Source: Sphingobacteriales bacterium (GTDB lineage: Bacteria > Bacteroidota > Bacteroidia > Sphingobacteriales > Sphingobacteriaceae). Taken from it: 64,000 nt of DNA. Position 1 is the stretch's first letter. Each line of letters begins with the position of its first letter. The translations under genes were made by a program, and so were the position numbers. The notes beneath the pieces are model-generated. The model was not told where the DNA came from. It ran no database searches and worked only from the letters and a program-made list of their open reading frames with translations. The stretch is from positions 1 to 64,000 of the forward strand of contig JAPLFD010000017.1 of assembly GCA_026390835.1 (NCBI GenBank), written 5' to 3'. Below are positions 36,959-46,399 of this stretch, piece by piece.

Positions 36959-37276
36959 TTATTTTTTGAGGGTGATCTGAATTACTCCGTTTTTTCCGGC
37001 TTTGCCATAAGCGTTCACTGCATTCTTCCCTTTTAACACACTAATAGATTCAATGGCATCGGGATTTATTTTATCTAGTTCTGATTTAGAAATTACCTTA
37101 CCCTCCAAAACACATAGAGGAGCATTTTTATCTGCCTTTGGAGTGCTCTTGGTACTGTCTTGCAAAGATGTATCGTAATTTTGATGTTGGTGCTGCGTTA
37201 CAGTAACAGGTTTCATTGCAAAACCTAATACAACCATTAGCCCCATTAAGAAAAAAAGTAGTCGCTTATTTGCCAT
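36959..37276 (-). CDS. Free-standing TonB-plug-like small exported protein
   Basis: A 105-aa protein with an N-terminal hydrophobic segment (about 5-21; likely a signal peptide or anchor), a His/Gln-rich and Lys-rich stretch, and a C-terminal block DAIESISVLKGKNAVNAYGK then NGVIQITLKK. That block is the motif at the end of the plug domain of TonB-dependent receptors, here without a barrel. Similar stand-alone plug peptides occur in Bacteroidota, some fused to BlaR1-type sensors. Role unknown. It is a single-gene unit. Confidence 0.75.
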   Translation of the reverse strand: MANKRLLFFLMGLMVVLGFAMKPVTVTQHQHQNYDTSLQDSTKSTPKADKNAPLCVLEGKVISKSELDKINPDAIESISVLKGKNAVNAYGKAGKNGVIQITLKK

Positions 37277-37336
37277 ATCTTTAGATTGATTTTATAGCTA
37301 AATATACACATTTAGTTCATCTAACACCCATCACCT

Positions 37337-38740
37337 ATGAACATAGCCTTCCACGGAGCTGCCCGAACCGTTACCGGTAGCAAGCACCTTATTACCCTCG
37401 ATAATCAAACCCAAGTATTATTAGATTGTGGTATGTTTCAGGGCAGAGGCGCTTCTACCGATGAGTGGAACAAACACTTTGGCTTTAACCCAGCCGATGT
37501 GTCGTACGTGATACTTTCGCATGCGCACATCGATCACTCGGGCTTATTGCCCAAATTAGTTGCCGAAGGGTTTAAAGGCCCCATCTTTTGTACCGCCGCT
37601 ACACTCGATTTGGTACGAATTTTATTGTTAGACTCGGCCAAAATACAAGAGCAAGATGCTTTTTACGAAAATAAGCGTAGGGCCAAAGAGCACAAGGAGC
37701 TAATAAAGCCGCTCTATATAGAAGAAGACGTAGAAACAACCCTTAGTCGGTTTAAGGTGGTGCCTTACGATACCCCAACGGTTATAGATGAAAACATCAT
37801 CGTATACTTTACCGATGCAGGTCATATTTTGGGCAGTGCCGCCGTTCATTTATCCATCACCGAAAACAACAAAACCACCCGACTTACCTTTAGTGGTGAT
37901 GTAGGCCGCTACGGCGATTTGTTATTACGGGCTCCGCAAACTTTCCCGCAAGCCGATTATATTTTAATTGAATCAACCTACGGCGATCGCTTGCACGAAG
38001 AGGTAATACCACCCGAAGAAACCTTGCGCCAAATTATCGAAGAAACCTGTATAAAACATGGCGGAAAAGTGGTAATACCCGCATTTAGTGTGGGTCGTAC
38101 GCAAGAATTGCTGTATGCGCTTAATGCCTTAGAAGTTGACGGGAAATTGCCCGATGTGCCTTATTATGTAGATAGTCCGCTATCTTCTAAAGCTACGGCG
38201 GTAATTAAAAGCCACCCCGAAGTTTACAACCGTGGGGTAAAAGAACTCATGAAAAAAGATCATGATCCATTTGATTTTAAAGGCTTGGTATTTATTGAAG
38301 ATGTACAAGATTCTATTGCCTTAAATGACGATAAAACACCTTGCGTTATTATTTCTGCTTCGGGCATGGCCGATGCCGGACGGGTGAAACACCACATTCG
38401 CAATACCATTGATAACCCGAACAATACCATTTTAATTGCCGGTTATTGCGAACCCCGGTCTTTGGGTGGCAGATTGGTTTCTGGACAGCCCTTTGTACGT
38501 ATTTTTGGCGAAGAGCATGTGGTTAAAGCCCAAGTTCGCGAAATCAAATCGATGAGTGCGCATGGCGATCGCGACGATTTATTAGGCTTTTTATCATGCC
38601 AAAATCCGGCACTGGTAAAAAAACTATTCATTATCCACGGCGAATACGAATCGCAAATTAACTTTAAAGCTACGCTAGAAGCCGAAGGATTTCAATCGGT
38701 AGACATACCCGATATGCACCAATCGGTAGAGTTGGTTTAA
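37337..38740 (+). CDS. MBL-fold/beta-CASP RNA-processing exonuclease
   Basis: A 467-aa metallo-beta-lactamase protein of the RNA-specific beta-CASP group. The zinc motif is SHAHIDHSGLLPKL (about 60-73), with DAGHILGSAAV and FSGDVGRYG further on. The beta-CASP part has IESTYGDRLH, IPAFSVGRTQELLYAL and SASGMADAGRVKHHI. Family members process RNA 3' ends or act as 5'-3' exonucleases. A strong terminator follows. Confidence 0.9.
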   Translation: MNIAFHGAARTVTGSKHLITLDNQTQVLLDCGMFQGRGASTDEWNKHFGFNPADVSYVILSHAHIDHSGLLPKLVAEGFKGPIFCTAATLDLVRILLLDSAKIQEQDAFYENKRRAKEHKELIKPLYIEEDVETTLSRFKVVPYDTPTVIDENIIVYFTDAGHILGSAAVHLSITENNKTTRLTFSGDVGRYGDLLLRAPQTFPQADYILIESTYGDRLHEEVIPPEETLRQIIEETCIKHGGKVVIPAFSVGRTQELLYALNALEVDGKLPDVPYYVDSPLSSKATAVIKSHPEVYNRGVKELMKKDHDPFDFKGLVFIEDVQDSIALNDDKTPCVIISASGMADAGRVKHHIRNTIDNPNNTILIAGYCEPRSLGGRLVSGQPFVRIFGEEHVVKAQVREIKSMSAHGDRDDLLGFLSCQNPALVKKLFIIHGEYESQINFKATLEAEGFQSVDIPDMHQSVELV

Positions 38741-38743
38741 GTA

Positions 38744-38778
38744 TAAAAAAAGAGGCCCGAAAAACGGGCCTCTTTTTT
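38744..38778 (+). terminator. Bidirectional terminator, beta-CASP gene / M28 peptidase
   Basis: AGAGGCCCG (38751-38759), loop AAAAA, CGGGCCTCT (38765-38773), with A and T tracts on either side. It sits between the convergent genes. Confidence 0.9.
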
Positions 38779-38794
38779 GTACGTGTTTTTATTT

Positions 38795-40360
38795 TTAGTT
38801 CTGACGGGCCGGTGCTGGCGTAGGCAAAGGCTTACGAGGCAACAAATCGGCACGTTGTGCACTGTGGTAAACAAAGGAAGCCACAATGGTAGCTGCTTGC
38901 TTTAAATCGGCTTCAATTAAGCGATCGTAGGTATCCATATTGGTGTGGTGGGTACGTGTATTGTATTCAATAGCATCCTGAATGAATTGAAAGCCCGGAA
39001 TGCCCACTGCATCAAAAGAAAGGTGATCGGTACCACCTGTATTTCTTGCAGTTAAGGTTGTAGCGCCTAGATCAGCAAAAGGGGCTAACCATGATTTAAA
39101 GATAGGCGCAATGGCTTCGTTTCCCTGCAAGTATACCCCTCTAATTTTTCCGGTTCCATTATCTAAATTATAATAGGCCGAAACTTTTGCTTGCTCTGGC
39201 GTTAAAACCATGGTTTTTGGATCGCCAAAATGTTTTAAAACATAATTTCTAGAGCCGTATAAACCTTGCTCTTCGGCACTCCATAAAGCCATTCGAATGG
39301 TACGTTTTGGTTTAAAACCAATAGATTTAAGGATGCGCATGGCTTCCATCATTACGGCAGAACCTGCAGCATTGTCGGTTGCTCCGGTAGCGGCATGCCA
39401 AGAATCTAAGTGGGCACCAATCATAACGACTTGGTCTTTCAATTTTTTGTCGGTACCCGGAATTTCGGCTACTACATTATAACCGGTTAAATCACTATCA
39501 ACAAAACGGGTTTGGATATCCGCTTCAATTTCCACTTTTTGCCCAGCTTTTACCAAGCGTAACAAACGTAAATAATCTTCTTGCGACATTTCTACTTCTG
39601 GCGCAACCGCTTTTGCATCGGCAGCGTAGGAAGCACCATTGCTGGTAAAGAAGGTACCGTGGGTACCACGTCCGTTGCTCAGTATTAAGCCCACATTTTC
39701 TTGAATTAATAGGTCGTTTATTTGGCTGCGTAAAGCACGTTGTTTACGCATGGCTTCCATGGCTGCAGGAGCTGGTCCGACAGCATTTGGGTTTCTAGGA
39801 GCAGCAGGCTCGGTCATTTTAGCCAACTCTTCATCGGTATAGCGGCTACCATCCGATTTAAAACTAGTAGTTATGGCGGTGTTTACATCAAAAATAACAA
39901 TCTTACCGGCCAAGGTGCCTTTGTATTTAGCTAAATCGGCAACAGAATCTGCTTTCACTAAAACTAATTCAGCTTTAATTGGGCCCTTGGTACTTGGAGC
40001 CCATGCCTTAGGCGAAGCAATAAGTGCGTGGTAATAGGGAGCACTCATAGCAAAATAGCTTTTTTGTACTTCCCAACCTCTGCCAAAAGTACCCCAAGGC
40101 TCTAAGGCTACATTTTGTAAGCCCCAGGTTTTTAGGGTAGCTGCAGCCCATTCCTCGGCTCTTTTTAAACCGGGGGAATTCGCTAATCGTGGTCCAGCTA
40201 CATCGGTTAGGTAAAAGGCCGTTTGCATTACCTGCGATTTATTAAGGCCTTCTTCTTTAATTTTTTGGATAGCAGTTTGGTCTACTGCTTCTTCTTGAGC
40301 TAGTGCGCTGGTGGCGAAACCTAAAGCAAGAATAATGGAAAATATAACTGATTTTTTCAT
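38795..40360 (-). CDS. Secreted M28-family zinc peptidase
   Basis: A 521-aa exported aminopeptidase-like protein. Signal peptide of about 21 residues ending ALAQ, a PA-type inserted domain (about 130-270), then the M28 catalytic domain: HLDSW (about 315) with ATDNAAGSAVMMEA, SAEEQGLYGS (about 359) holding the catalytic and metal-binding glutamates, and TDHLSFDAVGIPGF. The zinc ligands H, D, E, D and H are all recognisable. Likely a periplasmic or outer-surface peptide scavenger. It is divergent from a second M28 gene. Confidence 0.88.
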   Translation of the reverse strand: MKKSVIFSIILALGFATSALAQEEAVDQTAIQKIKEEGLNKSQVMQTAFYLTDVAGPRLANSPGLKRAEEWAAATLKTWGLQNVALEPWGTFGRGWEVQKSYFAMSAPYYHALIASPKAWAPSTKGPIKAELVLVKADSVADLAKYKGTLAGKIVIFDVNTAITTSFKSDGSRYTDEELAKMTEPAAPRNPNAVGPAPAAMEAMRKQRALRSQINDLLIQENVGLILSNGRGTHGTFFTSNGASYAADAKAVAPEVEMSQEDYLRLLRLVKAGQKVEIEADIQTRFVDSDLTGYNVVAEIPGTDKKLKDQVVMIGAHLDSWHAATGATDNAAGSAVMMEAMRILKSIGFKPKRTIRMALWSAEEQGLYGSRNYVLKHFGDPKTMVLTPEQAKVSAYYNLDNGTGKIRGVYLQGNEAIAPIFKSWLAPFADLGATTLTARNTGGTDHLSFDAVGIPGFQFIQDAIEYNTRTHHTNMDTYDRLIEADLKQAATIVASFVYHSAQRADLLPRKPLPTPAPARQN

Positions 40361-40497
40361 GTTGTTTTGGGTTGTTGTTAAACAAACTTATTATTAATTC
40401 TGATTTTTTAGGCAATCCTTTGTATAACATTTTTAGTATAAAGCTTGATTTTAGCCGAAATAAAATTAAGTTTAGGCTTGTAATTCGATCTCAATTC

Positions 40498-41847
40498 ATG
40501 AAAAAGACCCTATTCTGTTGCTTAGTAATAGCCACTACCTTGGCAAAGGCCCAACCCGCTACGATTAAAAAAGATAGCGTGGTACAAGTGATGCTTGATG
40601 AAGTATCTGCCAAAAATATAGAAGCCACCGTGCGAAAATTAGTTTCTTTTCAAACACGGCATACGCTGAGCGATACCCTGAGCACAAAAACAGGTATTGG
40701 TGCAGCCCGTAATTGGATAAAAGCTGAATTTGAAAAATACGCCAAAGAATCGGGTGGTCGCTTGCAAGTAAGTTTTGACACGTTTACCCAAGCCGCCGAT
40801 GGTCGTAGAGTAACTAGTCCAACAATACTAAAAAACGTGTTGGCCATTCTACCCGGAACGGATCCTTTAGATACCAGGGTATTTATAGTTTCCGGACATT
40901 ACGATTCTAGAGCTTCGGATGTGCTAGATGCCCAAATTGCTGCACCGGGCGCCAACGATGATGCTTCGGGTACGGCCGTTGCCATGGAATTGGCACGAGT
41001 AATGAGCAAAAAACAGTTTAATTGCACCCTTATTTTTGTGGCCATGGTGGGCGAAGAGCAAGGTTTGTACGGTGCTACCAATTTGGCAAAACGTGCTAAA
41101 GAAGAGAAATGGAACCTAACCGGCATGATTACCAACGATATTGTGGGCAATACCTATGGCATTGAAACCGATTTAAAAGATAACCGCAGCGTCCGCATTT
41201 TTAGCGAAGGGGTTTCGCAGGCAGAAACTGCCGCTCAGGGAACCTTACGAACCAGTATTGGTTCTGAAAACGATGGTTTTGCCCGTCAATTTGCCCGCTA
41301 TTGCAAAGAAGTGGGAGAGCGCTATGTAGATCAATTGGATGTGAAACTCATTTTTAGAAGAGACCGGTATTTACGTGGTGGCGATCATACGCCTTTTTCT
41401 CAGCAAGGTTTTGCGGCCATACGGGTTACCGAAATGAATGAGAATTTTAATCGGCAGCACCAAAACGTTCGCCAAGAGAAAGGGGTAGATTATGGCGATA
41501 CCCCCGATTTTGTAGATTATGCCTATACCCAAAAAGTGGCCCGCATGAATTTAGCAGCTTTGGCCAATTTGGCTTTGGCGCCCCAAGAGCCGCAGCAAGT
41601 TAAAATACTAACTACCGAACTTACCAATAAAACAAGTTTGAAATGGATAGCCCCTTCAGGAGAAAAACCGTTGGGATATTATGTGGTAATGAGAGAAACG
41701 AGTAGCCCCATTTGGGAGCGCAAGTTTTTTGTAAGCGATACCCAAGCTACTTTCAACTACTCTAAAGACAACTACATTTTTGGCGTACAAGCCGTAGATG
41801 CAGACGGGCACGAAAGTTTGGTGGTTTTGCCTTTGCCAGGCAGATAA
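40498..41847 (+). CDS. Secreted M28-family zinc peptidase, second copy
   Basis: A 449-aa protein with a signal peptide (MKKTLFCCLVIATTLAKA). The catalytic domain has GHYDSRASD (about 133-141), GANDDASGTAVAMEL, GEEQGLYGATN (about 184) and GGDHTPFSQQGF (about 294). A C-terminal fibronectin III-like segment (about 365-449) follows, absent from the first copy. The frame is open from 40372, but the signal peptide fixes the start at 40498. The two peptidases differ in architecture, so they are not a recent duplication. Confidence 0.87.
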   Translation: MKKTLFCCLVIATTLAKAQPATIKKDSVVQVMLDEVSAKNIEATVRKLVSFQTRHTLSDTLSTKTGIGAARNWIKAEFEKYAKESGGRLQVSFDTFTQAADGRRVTSPTILKNVLAILPGTDPLDTRVFIVSGHYDSRASDVLDAQIAAPGANDDASGTAVAMELARVMSKKQFNCTLIFVAMVGEEQGLYGATNLAKRAKEEKWNLTGMITNDIVGNTYGIETDLKDNRSVRIFSEGVSQAETAAQGTLRTSIGSENDGFARQFARYCKEVGERYVDQLDVKLIFRRDRYLRGGDHTPFSQQGFAAIRVTEMNENFNRQHQNVRQEKGVDYGDTPDFVDYAYTQKVARMNLAALANLALAPQEPQQVKILTTELTNKTSLKWIAPSGEKPLGYYVVMRETSSPIWERKFFVSDTQATFNYSKDNYIFGVQAVDADGHESLVVLPLPGR

Positions 41848-41848
41848 A

Positions 41849-42040
41849 CTATTTCCAGCTAAATAAAGCGTATACAGATTTAACCAATACTTCGGTAGAG
41901 GGCATTTGGAAACGAATGCTAGCGCTGTATTTTTCCATAGGAATTTGCATATCACTTTGCGTAGCCAAATACACAACACCCACTAACACAGGAATTAATA
42001 CCAAGATAAAGGGAGAAACAGCAGCTTTTTTATTTTTCAT
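41849..42040 (-). CDS. Small single-pass membrane protein, unknown
   Basis: A 63-aa protein with one hydrophobic segment (about residues 9-25) after a Lys-rich start, suggesting an inner-membrane anchor with the rest outside. I do not recognise a family. It lies 72 bp downstream of the LamG gene on the same strand and ends 1 bp from the convergent peptidase stop. Real coding is likely from the neat fit between genes but unproven. Confidence 0.5.
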   Translation of the reverse strand: MKNKKAAVSPFILVLIPVLVGVVYLATQSDMQIPMEKYSASIRFQMPSTEVLVKSVYALFSWK

Positions 42041-42112
42041 GGCGCAATATTTTTACAAATAACGGATTTTTTCTGCAAAAAGTATTGTTAAAAAATGTAA
42101 AATACAGATAGC

Positions 42113-43543
42113 CTATAAACCGTAGGTGTTTCGGAGTACCCCAAAGTTTGTTGTAATTTCGGCACTGCTTAAGGCTCTGTTGTATACCCTCATGCTGTAA
42201 TAGGTACCCGGACAAGCATCGGAGAAGCTAGTTCCATCGTTTGTATGCCGGGCTCCAAAGTACAAACCAGTAGTGCTTACTCCGCCACTTGGTGCGCTAA
42301 ACGTGCCACTATACACACTTGTTCCATTTTTGTAAATGATAAGAGAGGTTCCACTTACCACATAGTCCCAAATATTGATGCTGCCTATGCCACTGATGCT
42401 GTAAAAAGCGTCTACATATGTTGGGCTACCTACGGCTAAGTTTGTACTGCTAAACAAATAGGCCAAATAACCTTTACTAGCAAACCAATTCTCATTTCCC
42501 CAAACGGTTGCCCAATAGCTACTCGGGTTTAAGCTGCAGGCCATGCTTAAAGTAAAGTTGGTTCCCAAATTATAACTTGTTTTAATATAGCTACTGGTGT
42601 TGGTGGTAATTCCACCGCCACTGGTACTCACATAACTGGTGGTGCCGGTAACCGTACCATGGTTTCCATTGCCGCTCATATCTGTCCATGCTGTGCCAGA
42701 TGAGGTTGGAGGTGCTAGCGCCAAATTCATCATTAAGCCAGAGGAAACAATTTCTGCAAACCGCAGTCTGGTAGCGTTGTAGTTTTGTAATACTTCGCTT
42801 GCACTAAGTGGTCTGGTATAAAATCGGGCAATGGCCATGTTCCCGTTAAAGGGGTATATACTCGTATTATCGAATGCACCTAATACAAAATTAGTAGTAG
42901 TGCTAGTAGTAGAACTTAAGGGTGCACTAGCTTCTAATACCCCATTTCGGTAGAGCCTAGCGGTGGTGCCATCGTATACACCTGTAAAGTGGTACCAAAC
43001 ACCGGCAGTTAAATTGTTGGTACCTGTAATAGATTGCCCAGCGTTTACTTCCCAACGCATGCCTGCTCCACCCCCTTTATAAAAGTTAATGTATTTTCCT
43101 AAACCAGTATTGTTAAATGTGAGTAAAGCTTGTGCCCCACTAATGGAATTAAACTTAGCAACCACCTCTACGGTAAAACCTGTAGGATAAGAAAGCGTAA
43201 TGGAACCGCTTGTTGCATAATCGTTGGTACCATCAAAAGTCATCATGCCGCCATAGCTCGATGAAAAAACCGGTCCATTGGTGAGTGTGGCATCGGCATT
43301 GGCCTTTAAATCTTTCCAAGTGGTACCCGTACGGGGGTAAGAATTGGTGTTACCTGCATCGTAATGCACCGCTAAATTATCGCTTACAATATTGGGAATG
43401 GTGGTACCCCCTGAAGAGGTGTTAACACGTGAATAAACCCCATAGTAGGCGGGCATAACTTGACCGCAGAGTGTGCCTATTAAACCAAGTTGTATGGCTA
43501 TCAGTAAACTAAATTTTAGTCGATAGAACTGACAGGGGCGCAT
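42113..43543 (-). CDS. Secreted protein with two LamG domains
   Basis: A 476-aa protein with an N-terminal hydrophobic export signal (about 8-27). Two LamG/concanavalin-like domains follow: about 50-265 (VSDNLAVHYDAGNTNSYPRT, WYHFTGVYDGTTARLYRNGV) and about 270-476 (SGLMMNLALAPPTSSG, LIIYKNGTSVYSGT). Each ends with an ALSSAEI or PLSASEV block followed by N(Y/F) and an R-containing tail, as in the cassette protein at 24509. It starts 24 bp after metK with no terminator between. Probable role in surface binding; ligand unknown. Confidence 0.78.
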   Translation of the reverse strand: MRPCQFYRLKFSLLIAIQLGLIGTLCGQVMPAYYGVYSRVNTSSGGTTIPNIVSDNLAVHYDAGNTNSYPRTGTTWKDLKANADATLTNGPVFSSSYGGMMTFDGTNDYATSGSITLSYPTGFTVEVVAKFNSISGAQALLTFNNTGLGKYINFYKGGGAGMRWEVNAGQSITGTNNLTAGVWYHFTGVYDGTTARLYRNGVLEASAPLSSTTSTTTNFVLGAFDNTSIYPFNGNMAIARFYTRPLSASEVLQNYNATRLRFAEIVSSGLMMNLALAPPTSSGTAWTDMSGNGNHGTVTGTTSYVSTSGGGITTNTSSYIKTSYNLGTNFTLSMACSLNPSSYWATVWGNENWFASKGYLAYLFSSTNLAVGSPTYVDAFYSISGIGSINIWDYVVSGTSLIIYKNGTSVYSGTFSAPSGGVSTTGLYFGARHTNDGTSFSDACPGTYYSMRVYNRALSSAEITTNFGVLRNTYGL

Positions 43544-43567
43544 GTTTTTAGGATATTCTTTGGCTAA

Positions 43568-44821
43568 TTAACAGCCGAAAGTACTTTTAATTTTCTCCAA
43601 ATAGTCTAGTTTCTCCCAGGTAAATAATTCCACCTCAAGGGTTTTGCTTTCGCCATTGGCGCCAATAAAGGTTTTACGTACGGTTTCATTTTTACGTCCC
43701 ATATGTCCGTAGGCAGCAGTTTCTGCATACATGGGGGTGCGTAATTTTAAGCGGGTTTCAATGCCGTAAGGAGTCATATCAAAAATCTCCTCAATTTTCT
43801 TAGCAATTTCGCCATCGCTTAGGGCCACTTTGGCGGTGCCGTTGGTATTTACATAAATGCCCATTGGGTTTTTTACGCCAATAGCATACGATACCTGAAC
43901 CAATACCTCATCGCATACGCCGGCAGCTACTAAATTTTTGGCAATGTGCCGGGTGGCGTAGGCTGCAGAGCGGTCTACTTTCGAAGGATCTTTTCCTGAA
44001 AATGCACCACCACCGTGTGCGCCTTTACCGCCATAGGTATCTACAATAATTTTGCGTCCGGTTAAGCCGGTATCGCCGTGTGGGCCACCAATAACAAATT
44101 TGCCGGTTGGGTTTATGTGGTAGATAATTTTATCGGTAAATAAGGCTTGAAGCTCTGGTTTTAGGTGTTTTTTAACACGAGGAATTAATATGTTGATGAT
44201 GTCTTTTTTGATTTGCTCTTGCATGGCTTTCTCTTCCGCAAAATCATCGTGTTGGGTAGATATTACTATGGCATCAATGCGAAGGGGTTTATGATTGTCG
44301 CTGTACTCAATCGTTACTTGCGATTTTGCATCGGGGCGCAAATAGCTAATTTCTTTTCCTTCTCTACGTAGGGCCGCTAATTCAATTAATAGTTTGTGCG
44401 ACAAATCGAGTGCCAATGGCATGTAATTGTCGGTTTCGTTGGTGGCATATCCAAACATCATGCCTTGGTCGCCGGCACCTTGATCTTGCTTGTTTTGGCG
44501 CTCAACACCTTGGTTAATATCGCCCGACTGCTCGTGAATGGCCGATAAGATACCGCAAGATTCTGCTTCAAACATGTATTCCGATTTGGTATATCCAATT
44601 TTTCGGATAACCTCACGGGTGATTTTTTGAACATCTAAATACGTGCTCGATTTTACCTCACCAGCTAAAATTACCTGGCCGGTTGTAACCAAAGTTTCGC
44701 AGGCTACCTTCGAATCGGCATCCCAAGCTAAAAAATTATCAATTAAAGCATCTGATATTTGATCCGCTACTTTGTCTGGGTGACCTTCTGATACAGATTC
44801 TGATGTAAATAAATAAGGCAT
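43568..44821 (-). CDS. metK: S-adenosylmethionine synthetase
   Basis: Makes S-adenosylmethionine from methionine and ATP. The 417-aa protein has [17 protein letters not shown], the ATP-binding [13 protein letters not shown] and the signature [19 protein letters not shown]. Length is slightly above the common 390-400 aa, mostly through loop insertions usual for the phylum. The leader carries a SAM-II riboswitch, so the product represses its own synthesis. The start ATG at 44821 is clear. Confidence 0.96.
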   Translation of the reverse strand: MPYLFTSESVSEGHPDKVADQISDALIDNFLAWDADSKVACETLVTTGQVILAGEVKSSTYLDVQKITREVIRKIGYTKSEYMFEAESCGILSAIHEQSGDINQGVERQNKQDQGAGDQGMMFGYATNETDNYMPLALDLSHKLLIELAALRREGKEISYLRPDAKSQVTIEYSDNHKPLRIDAIVISTQHDDFAEEKAMQEQIKKDIINILIPRVKKHLKPELQALFTDKIIYHINPTGKFVIGGPHGDTGLTGRKIIVDTYGGKGAHGGGAFSGKDPSKVDRSAAYATRHIAKNLVAAGVCDEVLVQVSYAIGVKNPMGIYVNTNGTAKVALSDGEIAKKIEEIFDMTPYGIETRLKLRTPMYAETAAYGHMGRKNETVRKTFIGANGESKTLEVELFTWEKLDYLEKIKSTFGC

Positions 44822-44889
44822 GTTTTTCTGGTTTAAACGTTTTTATTGTTTTAAAGCAGAAAATGGAGGGTTAAATAGGTTGAAAAACC

Positions 44890-44946
44890 TTGGGGTTTTA
44901 GCAATTTTTTAACGTGGTTGCAAGCAACTCAAATCGATCCACTTTT
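44890..44946 (-). promoter_or_regulatory. SAM-II riboswitch in the metK leader
   Basis: On the minus strand the conserved pieces appear in order: GTGG (44942-44939), GATTTGAG, GCTTGCAACCAC, GTTAAA and GCTAAAA. P1 pairs GTGG with CCAC (44917-44914). The pseudoknot can form between GAGTT (44930-44926) in the loop and AACCC (44897-44893), with one A-C mismatch. This is the compact H-type pseudoknot of SAM-II. It begins at the predicted transcription start and ends about 70 nt before the metK ATG. An AAAACC/GGTTTT hairpin overlaps its 3' strand. Confidence 0.85.
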
Positions 44947-44953
44947 TGCATCA

Positions 44954-44961
44954 CAAAAGTA
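44954..44961 (-). promoter_or_regulatory. Predicted metK -7 element
   Basis: TACTTTTG on the minus strand fits TAnnTTTG. The expected start, near 44948, puts the SAM-II aptamer at the very 5' end of the transcript. Confidence 0.55.
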
Positions 44962-45023
44962 CAACAATTTTTAAATTCTTAAATATTTGGCCTTAATTTG
45001 TCTAGAATTAATAAATCAACTCT

Positions 45024-45896
45024 TTGAGCAAGCAATTACTTTTCCTCATCAATCCTATAGCTGGCGGTAAATCTAAAACCCGAATACCCGGGCTGATACG
45101 GGAGCACCTAGATGCTAGTAAATTTGACTATCGGTATCGCTTTACCGAGTATGTGGGTCATGCTCGTGAATTGGCTAAGGAAGCTATTGAACAAGGAGTA
45201 GATATGGTAGTGGCTGTGGGTGGCGATGGTACCATTAATGAGGTGGCCTCAGCTTTGGTAGGCAGCTCGGCAAGTATGGCTATTGTTCCCATGGGTTCGG
45301 GCAATGGCTTGGCAACGGCTTTAGGTATTTCGCTTCATCCGGCAAAAGCTATTCAGCAATTAAACACCTGTTCGGCGCATTTGGTAGATTCGGCTAGTAT
45401 TAACGGCCATCCTATTTTTAATGTAAGCGGTATGGGTTTTGATGCTGAAATAAGTGCGCTTTTTGCTAAAGAAACCGATAGGGGTTTGTGGGGATATATT
45501 AAAAACACACTTTCGGCCATTATAAAGTATCAACCGCAAGAGTATACCCTAGAATTAAATGGTGAGACCTTTCAACGGACTGCCTTTATGATTACTTTGG
45601 CTAATTCTTCTCAGTTCGGAAATAACGCTCACATTTCGCCGGAGGCTTCTATTACCGATGGTTTGTTGGATATTTGTGTGGTTAAACCTTTTCCCTTATA
45701 TAAATTTCCGCTATTGGCGTATAGGTTATTTAGTCGCACGGCACATAAATCATCGTTTATAGAAATTTATAAATCAACAGAAACCACCATTACTCGTAGC
45801 CAAGAAGGCCCGGTGCATTTAGATGGGGAGCCTATTGTATTGGGCACCAAATTACATATTGTACTGCATCCGGCTAGTTTATATTTAATGTATTAG
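45024..45896 (+). CDS. Diacylglycerol/sphingosine-type lipid kinase (YegS/DgkB-like)
   Basis: A 290-aa kinase of the DAGK catalytic family. It begins [16 protein letters not shown] and has the nucleotide-binding [11 protein letters not shown] at residues 66-76. Substrate may be diacylglycerol or another lipid; not decidable here. The start is TTG at 45024: TAA codons lie just upstream in frame and no ATG precedes the conserved N-terminus. The SUI1 gene begins 2 bp after its stop. Confidence 0.87.
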   Translation: MSKQLLFLINPIAGGKSKTRIPGLIREHLDASKFDYRYRFTEYVGHARELAKEAIEQGVDMVVAVGGDGTINEVASALVGSSASMAIVPMGSGNGLATALGISLHPAKAIQQLNTCSAHLVDSASINGHPIFNVSGMGFDAEISALFAKETDRGLWGYIKNTLSAIIKYQPQEYTLELNGETFQRTAFMITLANSSQFGNNAHISPEASITDGLLDICVVKPFPLYKFPLLAYRLFSRTAHKSSFIEIYKSTETTITRSQEGPVHLDGEPIVLGTKLHIVLHPASLYLMY

Positions 45897-45898
45897 GC

Positions 45899-46243
45899 AT
45901 GTCAAAAAAGAATAATTCTTGGGGTGGTATTATGTTTTCTACCGATCCAGATTTTACCTATGAACCAGAAAGTGATGCGGGAGAAGAAACGCTACCCACA
46001 TCGCAACAAGATTTACGTGTACAGCTCGATCGTAAACAACGGGGAGGCAAATCGGTAACCTTAATTACCGGCTTTATTGGCAACTCTGCCGATTTGGAAG
46101 CACTGGGTAAAAAACTAAAGCAAAAATGCGGAGTGGGTGGTAGTGCGAAAGACGGAGAGATTCTAATTCAAGGGGATTTTAGAGAAAAGGTACTGCAATT
46201 GCTTGTGGCCGACGGGTACAAAGTAAAAAAAATCGGCGGCTAG
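45899..46243 (+). CDS. SUI1/eIF1-family translation factor (YciH-like)
   Basis: A 114-aa protein. The C-terminal SUI1 domain (about 40-112) has [27 protein letters not shown] and [13 protein letters not shown], the eIF1 fold core. Bacterial members affect start-codon discrimination under stress. The N-terminal 35 residues are acidic and probably disordered. It is coupled to the lipid kinase gene by a 2-bp gap. Confidence 0.92.
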   Translation: MSKKNNSWGGIMFSTDPDFTYEPESDAGEETLPTSQQDLRVQLDRKQRGGKSVTLITGFIGNSADLEALGKKLKQKCGVGGSAKDGEILIQGDFREKVLQLLVADGYKVKKIGG

Positions 46244-46399
46244 TTAATCCATCAAAAAAGCCTTATCAGCTTATTTTTAGCAGTTTTTGGCTTAGTGTTT
46301 TCTGTACAATTAGCTATTTTTTTAACTAATTTTTAGCCTAAATCGTTGTAGTTCTTCTTAATTTTAAACGTTTTCTAAACTTATTCGAAAACATAATTT

